Below are positions 41,393 through 54,230 of a stretch of 64,000 nucleotides of DNA, in pieces. The stretch is from Obelidium mucronatum. Its lineage: Eukaryota > Chytridiomycota > Chytridiomycetes > Chytridiales > Chytriomycetaceae. The position numbers and the translations under genes are program-made. The notes beneath the pieces are model-generated. The model saw nothing but the letters and a program-made list of their open reading frames with translations. It did no database searches and was not told the DNA's origin. The stretch lies in NCBI GenBank assembly GCA_025765595.1, contig JAIVFH010000039.1:1-64000 (forward strand). The letters run 5' to 3'. Within the stretch, counting starts at the first letter, position 1, and every line of letters starts with the position of its first letter.

Positions 41393-43935
41393 ATGGATAG
41401 GAGAACATCGCTGCCCAGTCCGCCACTTGAATTGGCTGCGGCTCTCTGTGTGATGCGAAATGCCCTGCATGTCGTCATCAACCATGTTGATTCAAAAGGG
41501 TGCGTTGGTGCCAATGTGTGTATGGGTGTGTGCTGTGCTCAACTCCCAACCCCGTTTAGTCGCTTTGTAGCGGAGCTCTTCATGGCCCTTGTAGACCGAA
41601 AAATGTACCCAGATTACTACAAAGTTATTACGCGACCTATAGCAATCGAAACTATGCTGGTGTGTTGTTGTGTTTGATAAACACTTGGGCTCACACACTT
41701 TGCTCGTTCCATATCGTCAAAATATTACAGGAGCGAATCAACAATAATTCGTACGGAAAATTGGGCGCGGTGAACGGACTGGCTGCTTTTGAAGTTGACT
41801 TCCAGACGCTAGCATCAAATGCCATGACCTATAACCAAATCGGTTCGGACGTCTACAAAGACGCCAAAACCTTGCTTGTGAGTTTTGCAGCCCTTTTGGA
41901 AGAAAGTAGCCTAATCGTTGTCATCTGCGGGCAAAAAAAAACAACAGGCACTTTTCCAGCATGAGCTGGTGAAAGAAACGAAACTCGCAGAGCTGGATCC
42001 TCAAGCAGTTAAATACAAGAACATCGTTAATAATATTATGGCATATCAGGATCATACGTAACTTATTTGTCTTGGATTTTTTTATTTTTATTCCTGGGAG
42101 GTATTTTCTTATTTGTTCTTCAGTGATCGTTACGTGTGGGATGTGTTTTTTGAGCTTCCTGACAAGAAGTTATACAAAGACTACTACTTTAGCGTGAGTT
42201 TTTTTTTTTTTTTGAACGGTCATCCTTTAGTTGTTTCTGATTTAGATTCCATCAGATCAAAAACCCAATTGCATTGGATGTGATTCTCTCAAAAATCGAT
42301 TCGCGGCAATATAAGTCAGATGAGCAGTTTGCAGCAGATATTCAATTGATGCTATCAAATGCAAAGACATACAATATGGAGGGTAGTCAAATCTATAAAG
42401 ATGCTCAACTGTTGGAAGGATTTTTCAAGGAGCAGTATACAAAGTTCATTGTGAATTCGGGTGTTGGAGTTGATAGTACGGGACCTGGCGCCACATCTGT
42501 TGGGCCGAGAACAACATCCGGGCCAGTAATTATTGAAGGGGAGGCATTGGAAAGCGTGGTAGTCCAATCAGAAGTCTATCGACCAGGTTCGTTCCGAAAT
42601 TTCAGAAAATGAACAGTGCAGTTCCTTAATCATTGACTTTGTATCAGGGGATTATGTGTATATTTCAAACCCAATCGATCCAACAAAGCCAACAATTGGA
42701 CAAATACAAAGCACATATAAAAGCTCAGTCACTGGAAGTCCTACCTTCACTGCAGCCTGGTTTCTCCGCCCCGACCAAACATATCAACTTGCCAGTGCTA
42801 AATTTATGGAAAACGAAGTGCTTAAAACGAACCGATTGGAAAGCTATGATGCTCAAGAGATTGTTGGGAGGTGTTGGGTACTTTTCGTGAAGGACTATTT
42901 GCGGGGAAAGCCAAAGGGCTGTACAGATACCAAGGACGTATTTGCGTGTGAAAGCCGATATACCATTGATGGGAAGTCGACATCAAGAATTAAACTATGG
43001 CAGGGCAAGTTTCCTGATCCAGAGTTGGAGTTGTATGATGTGCCATTGGTTCCTGTCCGAATTCCAATGTTTAAAGACGAAAGTGGAGGGGTTGACCATT
43101 CAAAGAAAAGAAAGAGTGAAGATTATGGAGATTCAAAAGACGACGTGAGTTATTGTTATCGGTCTTTAATTTTATTTAATTTTATTGGCTTACTCTTTTT
43201 TAAAATGGGAAGCCTGACTTTTACCAACATCAGGACAAGAAGTTAAAAGTGGCGCTTCCGGGACGAGGCTCTGTGGGCACCCCCTCAAACTCGACCCCTA
43301 GCCACGGCCGAGAACATCGTGATCGTAGTAAACCGTCTGGAGGCTCTATCCCATCCCTTTCACAGCAAGTAGCCTCGCTGGTACTTCCAGGCACAAAAGC
43401 AGCGGCGGCCGCAGGACTTGGCGCCAGCAACAATAGCAATCCTGGAAGTGGTACTGCCACACCAAATCATTTGTCTGCTGGTGGATCTGGGTCAAATGCA
43501 AACCTGGCAGGTATCTCTGCAACAGCCGCAGCGGCTGCCGCTGCGACTGCGGAAGCCGGTGTTCTGGGACCCATTTTCGAATTGTTTGACAGAACTCCTG
43601 CTGGTGAAGTCAAGTGGTATGCAGGACTTCCCGTGGATGTTATTAAACGGGAGACTGTGACGCATTCCTTGAAATACCGTGTTGCCAAAATGAAGGAGAG
43701 GAAAGCCGCAGCCGCACTTCAAGCCGCAGCCGATTCAGGAACTGAGCAAAATGGGAATGGTGGTGCTGCTGTGGATCAGATGGATGTTGATGTAAATGGA
43801 GTGAAAGCGGAGGATGATGGTGCTTCTGCAGGTGGAAGTGGAACTGGTAATGGGGGACCAATTGATTTGGAGGAACAATTGTGGCGGCCCATGAAGCAGG
43901 CCTTTTACGATTTGGCCTCTGCTTACTTGTCATAA
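41393..43935 (+). CDS. RSC1: Tandem bromodomain-BAH protein (RSC1/RSC2, polybromo-like)
   Basis: Eight exons: 41393-41499, 41560-41659, 41731-41877, 41948-42057, 42124-42193, 42256-42586, 42648-43144, 43234-43935; 687 aa in frame. Bromodomain 1 has YPDYYKVITRPIAIETM and NAMTYNQIGSDVYKDA. Bromodomain 2 has YKDYYFSIKNPIALDVI and NAKTYNMEGSQIYKDA. Both keep the acetyl-lysine Asn. A BAH domain follows (GDYVYISNPIDPTKPTIGQI, RPDQTYQLASAKFMENEV, DVFACESRY). The C-terminus is Ala/Gly-rich. The family reads acetylated histones within the RSC/PBAF remodeller in the nucleus. The two-bromodomain plus BAH layout points to RSC1/2. Confidence 0.88.
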
Positions 43936-43969
43936 AGAATAAAAATAATATTGTTCAGCAGAATTGTGG

Positions 43970-44998
43970 ATGTCAGTCAACACCGACTTGAACGACGCCA
44001 ACTTGGCTGAAATTCTGGAGCTATTAGAAGCGTCTGATGATGGCTCCTCGTTTGGCAGACACGATGGAGAAGCTGCTGCTGGTCTAGAAAATGAACCAGC
44101 AAATGACGGGAAGTTGAGTTCCAAAACTAGACAGTCCAGCAGCACTGCTGCTACAATATCGCATTCGCCTAAAGATCTTCAAGCTAAATATGCTTCCCAA
44201 AGCGTTGATGGTAAGGTTCAGTGTGGTTATATTGTCGTCTCTAATGAATCTCCTACAGATGCGTTAAGCCGGACGCGTTTACAAATGCTCTTCTTCAAGA
44301 ACGACAACAATACACAATATTCGAAGGCCATGGTTGCACCAGCTGCGGAGGAATACCCAGACTTTCACGTCATCAGCAACAGCGTTGTACCTTTGCCAAC
44401 AATACCCGAATACTACGATACATGCAATGAAGATTTAGAATCCGACGATTGTGACTCAGAATTCACAAAACCAGATGTGCGTACGAGGGAAATGGCGGTG
44501 GTTCACTTGTACAGATCTTTGCAAGCCTTTATGGATTCCTATCCATTCACATCATCACACCAAAATTCGGCTCTCCATCAAACTGTCTGGTTTCTATTAG
44601 TTCCATGTCTACTGTTCACCCTTGTCCCGGTCCATTCAATATGTTCACACATTTTGGATGAAGCAAATCCATCGCCCGGTCCAATATTATCCCAGCTTCA
44701 AACCATTGTATCCGAAATAAGTGCTAATAAGCTACGCATTCACAAAGCGTGCGACATTGCAACTGATAAAACATTTGCCGTCGTGAAAACGCAGATTTGG
44801 GAAAAGCCAGCGAGGATTTGGAATTCAAATGATTCGAATGGGCATTTATTGCGTCTTTTCGTTTACGCTCTTGCGGTGCTGGGTTTGATTCCTTTACTAA
44901 GTTTGGTGCTGCTGCCTTGGTTTGGGGTTTTGGTTGGGTTTTGGATATTGAGTGTTTGGGTTCGAAATTTTCTTGCTGAGGTCTCTGCAAGTGATTGA
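43970..44998 (+). CDS. Orphan membrane protein with C-terminal hydrophobic segments
   Basis: Single exon, 342 aa from ATG 43970. The N-terminal 170 residues are soluble, acidic and Ser-rich. One hydrophobic span (TVWFLLVPCLLFTLVPVHSI) lies in the middle. A long C-terminal pair (LLRLFVYALAVLGLIPLLSL, then FGVLVGFWILSVWV) could form a hairpin, as in reticulon- or ER-shaping proteins. No family is recognised. It starts 35 bp after the RSC-like stop in the same direction. Confidence 0.55.
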   Translation: MSVNTDLNDANLAEILELLEASDDGSSFGRHDGEAAAGLENEPANDGKLSSKTRQSSSTAATISHSPKDLQAKYASQSVDGKVQCGYIVVSNESPTDALSRTRLQMLFFKNDNNTQYSKAMVAPAAEEYPDFHVISNSVVPLPTIPEYYDTCNEDLESDDCDSEFTKPDVRTREMAVVHLYRSLQAFMDSYPFTSSHQNSALHQTVWFLLVPCLLFTLVPVHSICSHILDEANPSPGPILSQLQTIVSEISANKLRIHKACDIATDKTFAVVKTQIWEKPARIWNSNDSNGHLLRLFVYALAVLGLIPLLSLVLLPWFGVLVGFWILSVWVRNFLAEVSASD

Positions 44999-45148
44999 AA
45001 CTATCACCCTTCTTTTTTCCATATTTTTTTAGTTGGGGAATAAAGGTATTTATTGGAATCAGAGAGAGGGGTGATGGGGGGAAACCGGTAACACACACAC
45101 AAGACAGAGGGAAAGAAAGAAAGAAAGAAGCAGAGCCAACAACTGAGA

Positions 45149-46653
45149 TCACAATTTACGAGTCCGAATAATCACGACCCCAACAGCAGCCAAAAGAGCA
45201 ATACACTCAATTCCAGTCAGAACCGCAAACGCTTTTGAATAACATTGTGTTCCAAAACAAGTGGAATCTCCCTTCTCAACCACCGCCACAACCACCGAAT
45301 CATAAAAGGAACCATAAACCACATTTGAAATAATGATTCCAATTGAGCAACCCGCCATAGTGAATCCACACGCGGTCCCATAGAACCGGGACCCGAAAAA
45401 GTCGCGTGTGAGAACTGGGAAGCAGGCGCCGTTTCCACCGAACCCGAAAGCAATGAATGCAGATGTAAAATAGAGGATGGATTCGGACGTGAATGCGCCG
45501 GTTGCCAAGATCAAGTGGGGGACAAGGACCAAGATTTGGGTGACGATTAGAAGCACGCTTCTGTCAATAAGTGGAATGAGGGATTTGGTTCCGCTGGTGG
45601 GTGACTGTCTGTTTTTTTTGATGGAATTGATGAGGTCCATGAGCAAAGGAAAGGTTAAGCGGCCAAGGGATTGGAACACGCTCATGATTGTTACGTGTGT
45701 CGTGTTCTTGTACGATGTCTCAACAATATTTGAGCTGGCAATCTGTCCAATTGTTGCTTGCAAAATTGACATGAAGTTATTCATATACGTGAGCCCTTGC
45801 ATGAAAATGAGAGTGATGGTAAAGAACCAGAAGAGCGGCGACTTGAGCATTACAAATGGAGATTCGGCATCTTCCAGGTTCCTTCCAGCCGTCATTGATT
45901 TATCTTTGTTGCTTTCAGTGTCGGATGTTGACTTTTTGTCTTGATTGACTGGCGTGGTAATGGCAACTGAAGGAGAATCAAACGTTGCAAAGCAACATCC
46001 AAAGTTGACCACTCCTACAGACACTGCAAGAAATAGTAGGTAGGATGTTGGGTTTCCAACAAAGAAGGCTTGATAGACTTGGGAATAAATTGTGCCACTG
46101 AGACCGTAGAAAAGAAGCAGGACTCCTACTACTTTTCCTTCATGTGGAGTCTTGGAATAGTTGTGCAGGTTGATACCGATAGAGGCCATGTATGCGCAAG
46201 TGGATCCCAGACCGGCAATGAAATAGAATAGTGACATGAATCCAGCATTTCCTGTACATGCATTTGTCAGCAAGTGTACAATTAAATTAATGGAAACCTC
46301 TCGTTTTCACCTGGAATCCTTCCAATGAAAGCAAGGTACATGAGGAAGTAACCTAGAAAATATGTTACAGCACCGGCAAACATTGTCCATCTCGCTCCGG
46401 CATAGTCATAGAGCGGGCCGACAACCAAAAAACACTGGAAAGGAACTTTAGAAAGGGAAAAAAACAACAATACGTGAATACTTACTAAAAAGAGAGCGGA
46501 AGTACCCACTCCAGAAACAGTATTTAGATCTGATGAAGAATACGACAGTTGTCTTTTCAAATCATCGCTAATAACACTGAATGAGAAAAGCGAGCCAGCA
46601 GTAGCCATGACGAGACACGACGAAGCAACCGTTAATATACGCATCCAAGTCAT
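45149..46653 (-). CDS. Major facilitator transporter, nodulin-like/MCH1 type
   Basis: Three exons: 46653-46486, 46434-46311, 46251-45149; 464 aa, in frame. About 12 hydrophobic spans are visible. The N-terminus has the nodulin-like pattern GSLFSFSVISDDLKRQLSYS with LNTVSGVGTSALFL, and DYAGARWTMFAGA matches the MFS loop 2-3 motif. The second half contains GFGGNGACFPVLTRDFFGSR and FYGTACGFTMAGCSIGII. Yeast MCH1 is the nearest known type; its substrate is uncertain. It is divergent from the LDAH-like gene with a gap of about 70 bp, so they likely share a promoter. Confidence 0.82.
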
Positions 46654-46723
46654 AGTTTCTTTTTTTTTGTTGTGATGATGTTCCAGAAGCCGACTTCTTG
46701 TAAATTGACTGTCAAAATCTGAG

Positions 46724-47701
46724 ATGCCCCGCCTGAGAGAAAAAGGACACAAAGAGACTTGGACAATCCAAGGATTTGGCCCATCTACCGTATTCAGAGT
46801 TAAAGCAAGCGATGCTGATAATCCAAGAAGTAAAGCAGCCGCTACTAGCGCAGAACCAAGAACTGTCTTTATAATGATACCAGGGAACCCAGGAGTGCTT
46901 GACTACTATACACCCTTTGCTGAATCCATATTCAACAATGCAAAAACCAATATTGATGTCATCAATCTGCAGCATCCGGGACATTCGACGCTTGATTTCT
47001 CGTCCGGTGTCATTGAGGCTTGGGGAAAGAAAAGAGGGACACGCGATCCTCTCTCACTTGAATGCCAGATACAACACAAGGTTGCCATGTTCGACCACAT
47101 AAAAGCCTTGTATCCCAAGGGGACGCGGTTCGTGTTGGGAGGACATTCGATTGGCGCTTTTATGGCGTTGCGGGTTTTGCGAGAAAGACCCGATGGGTTT
47201 TCAAAACTGGTGTTGTTGTTTCCAACACTCAAACATATTTCGGATACCAAAAACGGCAAGGTGGTTAGTTGGTTGGTTTCTCCGGGGATACGACATCTGA
47301 CTGCCTTGTTTCTGTGGTTTTGGAAGCCAGTGCTGATGGCGTTTCCAGTCGTATTTTATTCGATGATTGCGCTTGTTACTGGATTGACAGGGAATGCATT
47401 GAAAGTGACCTGTGATCAGTTGTTGCATCATACAAGTGGGTATCATGCCACGGTGCTGGGACATTGGGAAATGAAGGAAGTTCGTGAAATGGACCTGGAG
47501 ACGATAGAAACTCATCATGATAAATTGGTCTTGTTTTATGGTCCGGAAGATGGATGGGCAGACGAGAGTCACTTTTTGGATGTGAAGCGGAGGTTTCCTG
47601 ACATTCAAGCGCATCTTTGCAACGACAAAATACCACATGATTTCGTAATTGCACACTCTGAAGTTGTTGCGCGGAAAGTTGTGTCGTGGTTATCACTGTG
47701 A
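46724..47701 (+). CDS. LDAH-family lipid-droplet hydrolase
   Basis: Single exon, 325 aa. It is an α/β-hydrolase with the family motif FIMIPGNPGVLDYYTPF, the nucleophile elbow GGHSIGAF, and a late acid and His (YGPEDGWADE, IPHDFVIAHSE). A hydrophobic middle (LTALFLWFWKPVLMAFPVVF) fits a droplet-binding hairpin. The family includes human LDAH and yeast YPR147C, which act at lipid droplets; the exact substrate is not settled. ATG 46724 lies 70 bp from the divergent transporter start. Confidence 0.85.
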   Translation: MPRLREKGHKETWTIQGFGPSTVFRVKASDADNPRSKAAATSAEPRTVFIMIPGNPGVLDYYTPFAESIFNNAKTNIDVINLQHPGHSTLDFSSGVIEAWGKKRGTRDPLSLECQIQHKVAMFDHIKALYPKGTRFVLGGHSIGAFMALRVLRERPDGFSKLVLLFPTLKHISDTKNGKVVSWLVSPGIRHLTALFLWFWKPVLMAFPVVFYSMIALVTGLTGNALKVTCDQLLHHTSGYHATVLGHWEMKEVREMDLETIETHHDKLVLFYGPEDGWADESHFLDVKRRFPDIQAHLCNDKIPHDFVIAHSEVVARKVVSWLSL

Positions 47702-47785
47702 ATAATATTGTCATTTCATCAAGAAACCTTTCTTTCTTTCTTTCTTTTTTTTTCTTGTTCAAAAAAACCAAAGCAAATAGCACAG

Positions 47786-49407
47786 ATGGCAGCGCACAAG
47801 AAAGCAACGAAGAAGTTCATGAAGAACCACCTTAAAGAGAAGGTTGATGCGCGACGGAAATTCAAGAAGGACAACAAGGGACGGATCGAGCGACTCGCGA
47901 AGCAGAAGAAGCTTGGAGTTGCGGCGGCAGCAACGGCGGCACCAGGTGACGACCGAAGACAGAGATTTGCTGAGTGGCAGACCGACTGACTGCTTTGACT
48001 CGCAGACGCGGACGGCTCGGACGGCGACGAGGCGGGCGCGGCGCCGGACGCGGACGTCGAGATGGGCTTCGGCGGCGCGGACGGCGAAGAACTCGGCAGC
48101 GGCGGCGAAGACAGTGACGACGACGCGGACGACATTGCGTCGCTCGACGGCGCCGTGTCGGACGACGACGGCGGCAGCGAGGGCGGCGCCGACATCATCG
48201 ACGACAGCGCCGACGACGCGGACGACGACGACGCCGCCGACGCGAACCGCGCGCCAAAGACGCGGCTGCGCAGCGAGATCGCCGAACACAAGGCGCAGCT
48301 GGAGGCGCTGAAGGACAAGGACCCCGTGTTCTACAACTTTCTGCTCGAGAACGACGGCGACCTGCTGGGCTTCGGGAACGAGGACGACGACGAGGACGAG
48401 GACGAGGACGAAGAGGAGGAGGAGGCGGTTGCGGACAAGGACGATCTGCACAAGATCATGAAGGGCGAAAAGACGCTGGAAGAGGACGAGGAGGAGGAGG
48501 AAGAAGACGCGGCAAACGGGCCCATCGAACTCACAAACAAAATGCTGTCGACGTGGAAAACTGCCCTTATTGAACAGCATTCCCTCAGATCAGCGAAAAA
48601 AGTCGTGTTGGCATTTCGTGCTGTTGTCTCACAGGGTGAAACCGAGTCGGAGACTGCTGAAGTCCAAACATACGTGGCTGGTAACGAAAAACTTGCAAAC
48701 AACGCTACCGTTTTGGCTCTTAAATACCTCGGAGGTGTCTTTGATCACCATCTTCCTGTGAAAGTTAACAAGGGGTATGGTTACATTCCTTCTTATCAGC
48801 TTCCCTAATTACGACGCGTATTGTTATAGAAAGACGCCACTGCCGTCATCAGCCCCAAAGTGGAAGATTGTAGCTCCACTTGTCAAATCTTTGCTCACCA
48901 ACATTCTCCGTTTCTTGGATCAAGTGTCCGATGAGGGCATGTTGAGGTTCGTTATCAGGGAATCTGAAAAGCTTGCTGTCTATTTTGCATGTGTTCCAAA
49001 GTCCTCAAAAGATTTGCTCAAGGTGATTTGCGTGTTTGTTTTTTTCCTGCACCAACCCACTCAACGCGATTTTACTCTGCAAGAAACTCTTGAGTTTTTG
49101 GACCTCAACAACGGCAGAAACTCGGATTACCGCTTTCCTGACCATACGCCGTCTTGCAATCGCCTGCCCCAGCCCATACCTTGAAAATGCCATCAAAGGA
49201 GCCTATCAAACATATTCTGCAGCATCCAGAACCACCAATTTACACACCTGGAGTAGTATCGGATTCATGGCCAACTGTTTTGTAGAGCTGATTGGTCTCG
49301 ATGTTGCTGCTGGATACCGATTTGGATTTGTGTATTTGAGGACGTTGGCAAACGGATTGAGAAACGCCATCACCACCAAATCAAAGGTAGTTTTAGCTTT
49401 TCACCGT

Positions 49408-49443
<36 letters not shown>

Positions 49444-50458
49444 ATTGTTAACGCCAAAAAAAAATAATAATCAGGAATCATTCAAACAAGTCTACAACTG
49501 GCAATACATCAACGCACTACGTCTATGGACCCGTGTTCTCACTCACTTTTGCGAAGCAGGATCAACAGCTGAAAGCGCGGGTGGAAAAACGCTGCGTCCA
49601 CTCTTGTATCCATTGACTCAAGTCATTCTCGGTGTCGCGCGTCTTAAGCCAAGTGCCAAATACCTCCCCCTTCGATTCCAATGCTGCCGCCTTCTGATTG
49701 ACTTGTGCAAAAAAACAAAGATCTTCATTCCATTGGCGTCAAATCTCTTTGAACTCTTTGACACGGCGGAACTCCGCAGCCACGCCAAACCAAGCACCTT
49801 GAAGCCATTAAACTTTGTTTTGACGTTGAAATCGCCAGCCCAATACCTTGGTACACGAACCTACCAAACTGGAGTCGTGGAAGAAGTGGTTGGTCTTTTG
49901 ATGGAGTACTATGACTGTTACAGTCTCACGATTGGGTTCCCGGAGCTTGTTGTTCCCGCTGTTGTTCAATTCAGGAGATGGATCAAGAAAAGCAAGAACG
50001 TGACTGCAAACAAGGTGGTGGGTAGTTTGTTGGAAAGCTTGGAACAAAATGCAAAGTTTATTGAGGGGAAGAGGTCTGCGGTGGATTTTGCACCCAAAGA
50101 TGAAGGAAAGGTGGCAGCGTTTTTGAAGGATGTTGTGGAAACGTCTGCTCCATTGAGAAGACATGCGATTGCAAAACGTAAGTTGAGGGAGCAACAATTG
50201 GCGGAGATGCAAAAGGAAGCGGATCGTACGGCACCTGCAGTAACAGTTTTGAATGGGAAAGATATGGCGAAAAAGAAGAAGGCTGGAGGAAACAAGGGAT
50301 CGAAGGATTCTGATTCCGAAGATGAAGTTGGCGGTGGTTTTGATATGGATGATGGTGATGATGATGATGAATCTGAGGAAGACGAAGATGAAGATGAGCT
50401 TGAGATGGAAGATGAAGACGAGGACGAGGAAGAGGAAGAAATGGAGGAAGACGATTAA
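47786..50458 (+). CDS. NOC2: Nucleolar complex protein NOC2
   Basis: Five exons: 47786-47945, 48006-48774, 48830-49022, 49084-49386, 49475-50458; 802 aa, in frame. NOC2 works with NOC1 and NOC3 in 60S pre-ribosome maturation and export. The N-terminus (KKATKKFMKNHLKEKVDARR) is basic, and long Asp/Glu tracts follow (exon 2, GC-rich). The conserved body has LLSFWTSTTAETRITAFL, LHTWSSIGFMANCFVELIGL, RFGFVYLRTLANGLRNAITT and NWQYINALRLWTRVL. A strongly acidic C-terminus is usual. Intron 4 contains a poly-T run of about 30 nt (49409-49438). Confidence 0.92.
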
Positions 50459-50678
50459 GTCTTTTATTGCTACTTGTTTTTGGTTTATTCTTATAAATAA
50501 AAAAGCGTTAGTGCTTTGAAGTGCTTTGGCTTCTTTTTTGATATTTGGTGGGTGGAAAAAGCTCAAGGGGAAAGAAAAAGCAGTACAAAAAACAACCAAA
50601 AACCATCCGAAAACCAAACCCTGCATCCTAACAACACAACTCTGACACCTTCAACCTATTCAAATTCAACGACAAAAC

Positions 50679-52808
50679 ATGCAAGGAGCTAATCACAACG
50701 TTGCATACGCTCAGGACGAATATGGTGAGAACCAAAAGGGCTTCTTGCGGTATTTCCAGTTAGGGCCCATATTTACCAAGAATGAATATAGGTCGTCCCT
50801 TTATCATTGTAAGAGAAGGAAAGCAATCGCGTATCCGCGGACTTGAGGCTCAGAAGGTGCTTGTGTTTTATTTCCATCGCGACTGTTTCCTCAACAGCGT
50901 CCTCCCCTTTTTTCTGCAAATTCTTAGTCCCATATTCTTGCGGCCAAGGCTGTAGCTCAAATTCTCAAGACGTCGCTTGGACCAAGAGGTGGGTGCTGAA
51001 TTATTATTTTTCAGGCTGTTTTTGGGGGTGGAAGTGCTTGGGTTCTAACCAAAAAAAACTTGAATTTGCTTAACCAATAGGACTCGATAAGATTCTCATT
51101 TCTCCAGATGGTGACATCACTGTCACTAATGACGGTGCCACAATTTTGAGTCAAATGGAAGTGGATCACCAGATTGCAAAGCTGTTGGTGCAGTTGTCAC
51201 AGAGTCAGGACGATGAGATTGGAGATGGAACGACTGGTGTTGTAGGTAAAAAGTCAAATCCTTTTTGTATATGACGAACGTTTTTGGGTCCACTTACTCT
51301 TTTTTTGTGTGTCTCCCTAAAAAAGTTCTTGCGGGAGCTTTGTTGGAACAAGCGGAAGGTTTATTGGATCGCGGAATTCACCCCATTCGTGTTGCTGACG
51401 GGTTTGAGCGGGCCTGTAATGTTGCTGTGCAGCATTTGGAGAAGATTGCGGATGTTATTCCGGTTGGAAAGGATGCCACTGAGACTCTTTTGAAGACTGC
51501 CAAGACTTCTCTGGGCTCCAAGATGTAAGACATGATGGAGTTCATTTCAACCTGTCTTTTTTTTTAAAACGTTGTTGTGCTGTAATAGTGTTTCCAAGTG
51601 TCACGATCAGTTTGCTAAGATGGCTGTTGATGCAGTTCTCTCTGTTGCTGACCTTGAGCGTAAAGATGTCGACTTTGAACTCATTAAGATTGACGGAAAG
51701 ATGGGAGGTTCCCTTGCTGACTCTAAGCTCGTCTATGGTGTTGTTGTGGACAAGGATATGGCGCACCCACAGATGCCGAAAGAGATTCGTGATGCCAAGA
51801 TTGCCATCTTGACTTGTCCATTTGAACCACCTAAGCCAAAGACCAAGCACAAGTTGGACATTACCTCTGTTGAAGAGTACAAGAAGCTGCAAAGCTACGA
51901 ACGGGAAAAGTTTGAGGAAATGGTGAAGCAAGTCAAAGATGCTGGAGCCAACTTGGTTATTTGTCAATGGGGTTTTGATGATGAAGCGAATCATTTACTG
52001 CTTCAAAACCAACTGCCTGCCGTGCGATGGGTTGGTGGTCCTGAGATTGAGGTTTGTATCGGTCATTCGTGTCTGTTGTTGCCCAATTAACTAACTTGGT
52101 GACAACACCAGTTGATTGCTATTGCTACGAACGGTCGTATCGTTCCACGCTTTGAAGAACTCTCTGCTGCCAAACTTGGACACGCTGGTGTGGTTCGCGA
52201 AATCTCATTTGGTACAACCAAAGATCGAATGCTTGTTATTGAAGAATGTGCCAACACCCGTGCTGTCACTCTGTTCTGTCGTGGTGGAAACAAGATGATG
52301 ATTGACGAAGCCAAGCGTTCTCTGCATGATGCCATCTGTGTTGTGCGTAATTTGGTTCGGGACAACCGCATTGTTTATGGAGGAGGTGCTGCCGAAATCA
52401 CATGTTCATTGGCTGTCTCTGCTGCTGCTGATGAAATCTCCACTGTTGAGCAATATGCCATGAGAGCATTTGCTTCTGCTTTGGATGCTATTCCATTGGC
52501 CTTGGCTGAGAACTCTGGTTTGAGTCCAATCGAAACTTTGGCTGAAGTCAAGTCGAGACAAGCTACTGAAGGGAACTCTCGATTGGGAATTGACTGTAAC
52601 TACAAAGGAACCAATGACATGAAGGAGCAACATGTATTTGATCCATTGATTTCCAAGCGTTCTCAGTTTCTTCTTGCGACCCAGCTTGTGAAGGTGAGGA
52701 TTTAGCTTCCATGGTACAAAAGACACTCTTTCTTACTTTTTTTTCTTCCAGATGATTCTCAAGATTGATGATGTGATCAATGCTAATGAGGGTGCCAGCA
52801 TCCAGTAA
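50679..52808 (+). CDS. CCT5: T-complex protein 1 subunit epsilon (CCT5)
   Basis: Eight exons: 50679-50724, 50792-50856, 50928-50988, 51081-51245, 51326-51524, 51589-52051, 52112-52693, 52752-52808; 545 aa. It is a subunit of the cytosolic TRiC/CCT chaperonin that folds actin and tubulin. Group II chaperonin motifs are [25 protein letters not shown], the ATPase [12 protein letters not shown], and VYGGGAAEI. The insert [10 protein letters not shown] and the end [10 protein letters not shown] identify epsilon. The N-terminal exons are tiny. Length matches the family (about 540-560 aa). Confidence 0.95.
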
Positions 52809-52965
52809 ATTATTTTTATAGTGTTTGTTTATCAATGAAGAAAGTTGGAAAAGATGATTTTTTTATTCGCCTTGTTGTACGAAGATACTGGGTAAAAAAG
52901 TTGACATATTTATTGAACTTAGCAAGAGACAGCGAGAGAGCGTGAGGTGATTAATAATAATAACA

Positions 52966-53482
52966 TTACAAGAACCCCAAATCATCCAATAGTCCACCAG
53001 AATCACTCCCAAACAGACCACAGCTATCCAAACTATCTAGCATCCCTGCAGTCGGTGTACCCGGTTTGAATGGATTTCCAGGCGTTAGACTTGCATCACC
53101 AGCTTCAGGAAGAATAGTAGTGGAAGTATTGCCTTGAGATGAAACTATCCTGCTTTCAGGTGCAATCGTCAAGGTGGATGAAGAATTCGTTGGGGTGGTT
53201 GATATCGTGTTGGTGATGTTTTGAGTCGTGCCGCCAATATGTACATTTGAAAGCTGGGATTGTTGATGCAATTGTTGTTGTTGTTGTAGTTGTTGTTGGT
53301 GTTGTTGGTGCTGTTGGTGTTGTTGTTGCCGTTGTTGTAGGTGTTGTTGTTGTAGTTGCGGTTGTTGTTGTTGAAGTTGTGGTTGTTGTTGCAGTAATTG
53401 TTGTTGTTGTGGTTGTTGTTGCTGCTGGTGCTGCTGCTGTTGCTGCTGCTGCGATTGCAGCTGAATCTGTTGGTTTTGTTCG

Positions 53483-53516
<34 letters not shown>

Positions 53517-54198
53517 GCTGCTGTTGCTGCTGTTGTTGTTGTTGGTGTATTTGCATCTGCATCTGTAATTGATGAATTTGCTGTTGTTGTTGCTGCTGCT
53601 GTTGGTGCCTTTGTTGGTGCTGTTGGTGCTGCACTGGAGGTTGCTGGGCTTGATTTTGCTGTTGTGGTGTATTTTGTTGGTTTTGGTGTTGCTGTTGCTG
53701 CAGTTGCTGTGTGTGTGGGCCTGGTTGCCCAAGTTGTATCGATTTACCATTCTTGCTGTTTGCCTCTCCCGCAAGAATCTAGAACAAGAGATGGTGAGAA
53801 CAGGGAACGAAAAATAAAAAATAAAAAAAATAAAAAAATAAAAATGAATAAAATCAAAGTACTCACTTGTTGTTGTTGTTGTTGTTGTTGTTGCTGCTGC
53901 TGCTGGAGCTGCTGCTGCTGCTGCAGTCGTTGTTGATGTTGACCTTGCATTTGTTGTTGCATTTGCAACTGCATTTGTAACTGCATTTGCTGCAAATTCC
54001 GTTGTTGGTGCATATTGTTCAACATTTGCAAGTGTTGGAGCGTCACAAACATTTCCCCATTCATTGCTCTCACAACAAAATTATTCTGCATCGCTTGACT
54101 TTGAAGAACAGGCGCAATTTGAGAGAAAGGTACCATATTGTTGCCATTGATATGGTTTTGATGCGGCGTATTGGCTTGAATAAGCTGCGGTTGTTGCG

Positions 54199-54230
<32 letters not shown>

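Noticed and set aside
53247..53936. Long plus-strand Val-rich ORF
   Set aside because: It is the antisense of Gln codons in the minus-strand gene and has no other content.
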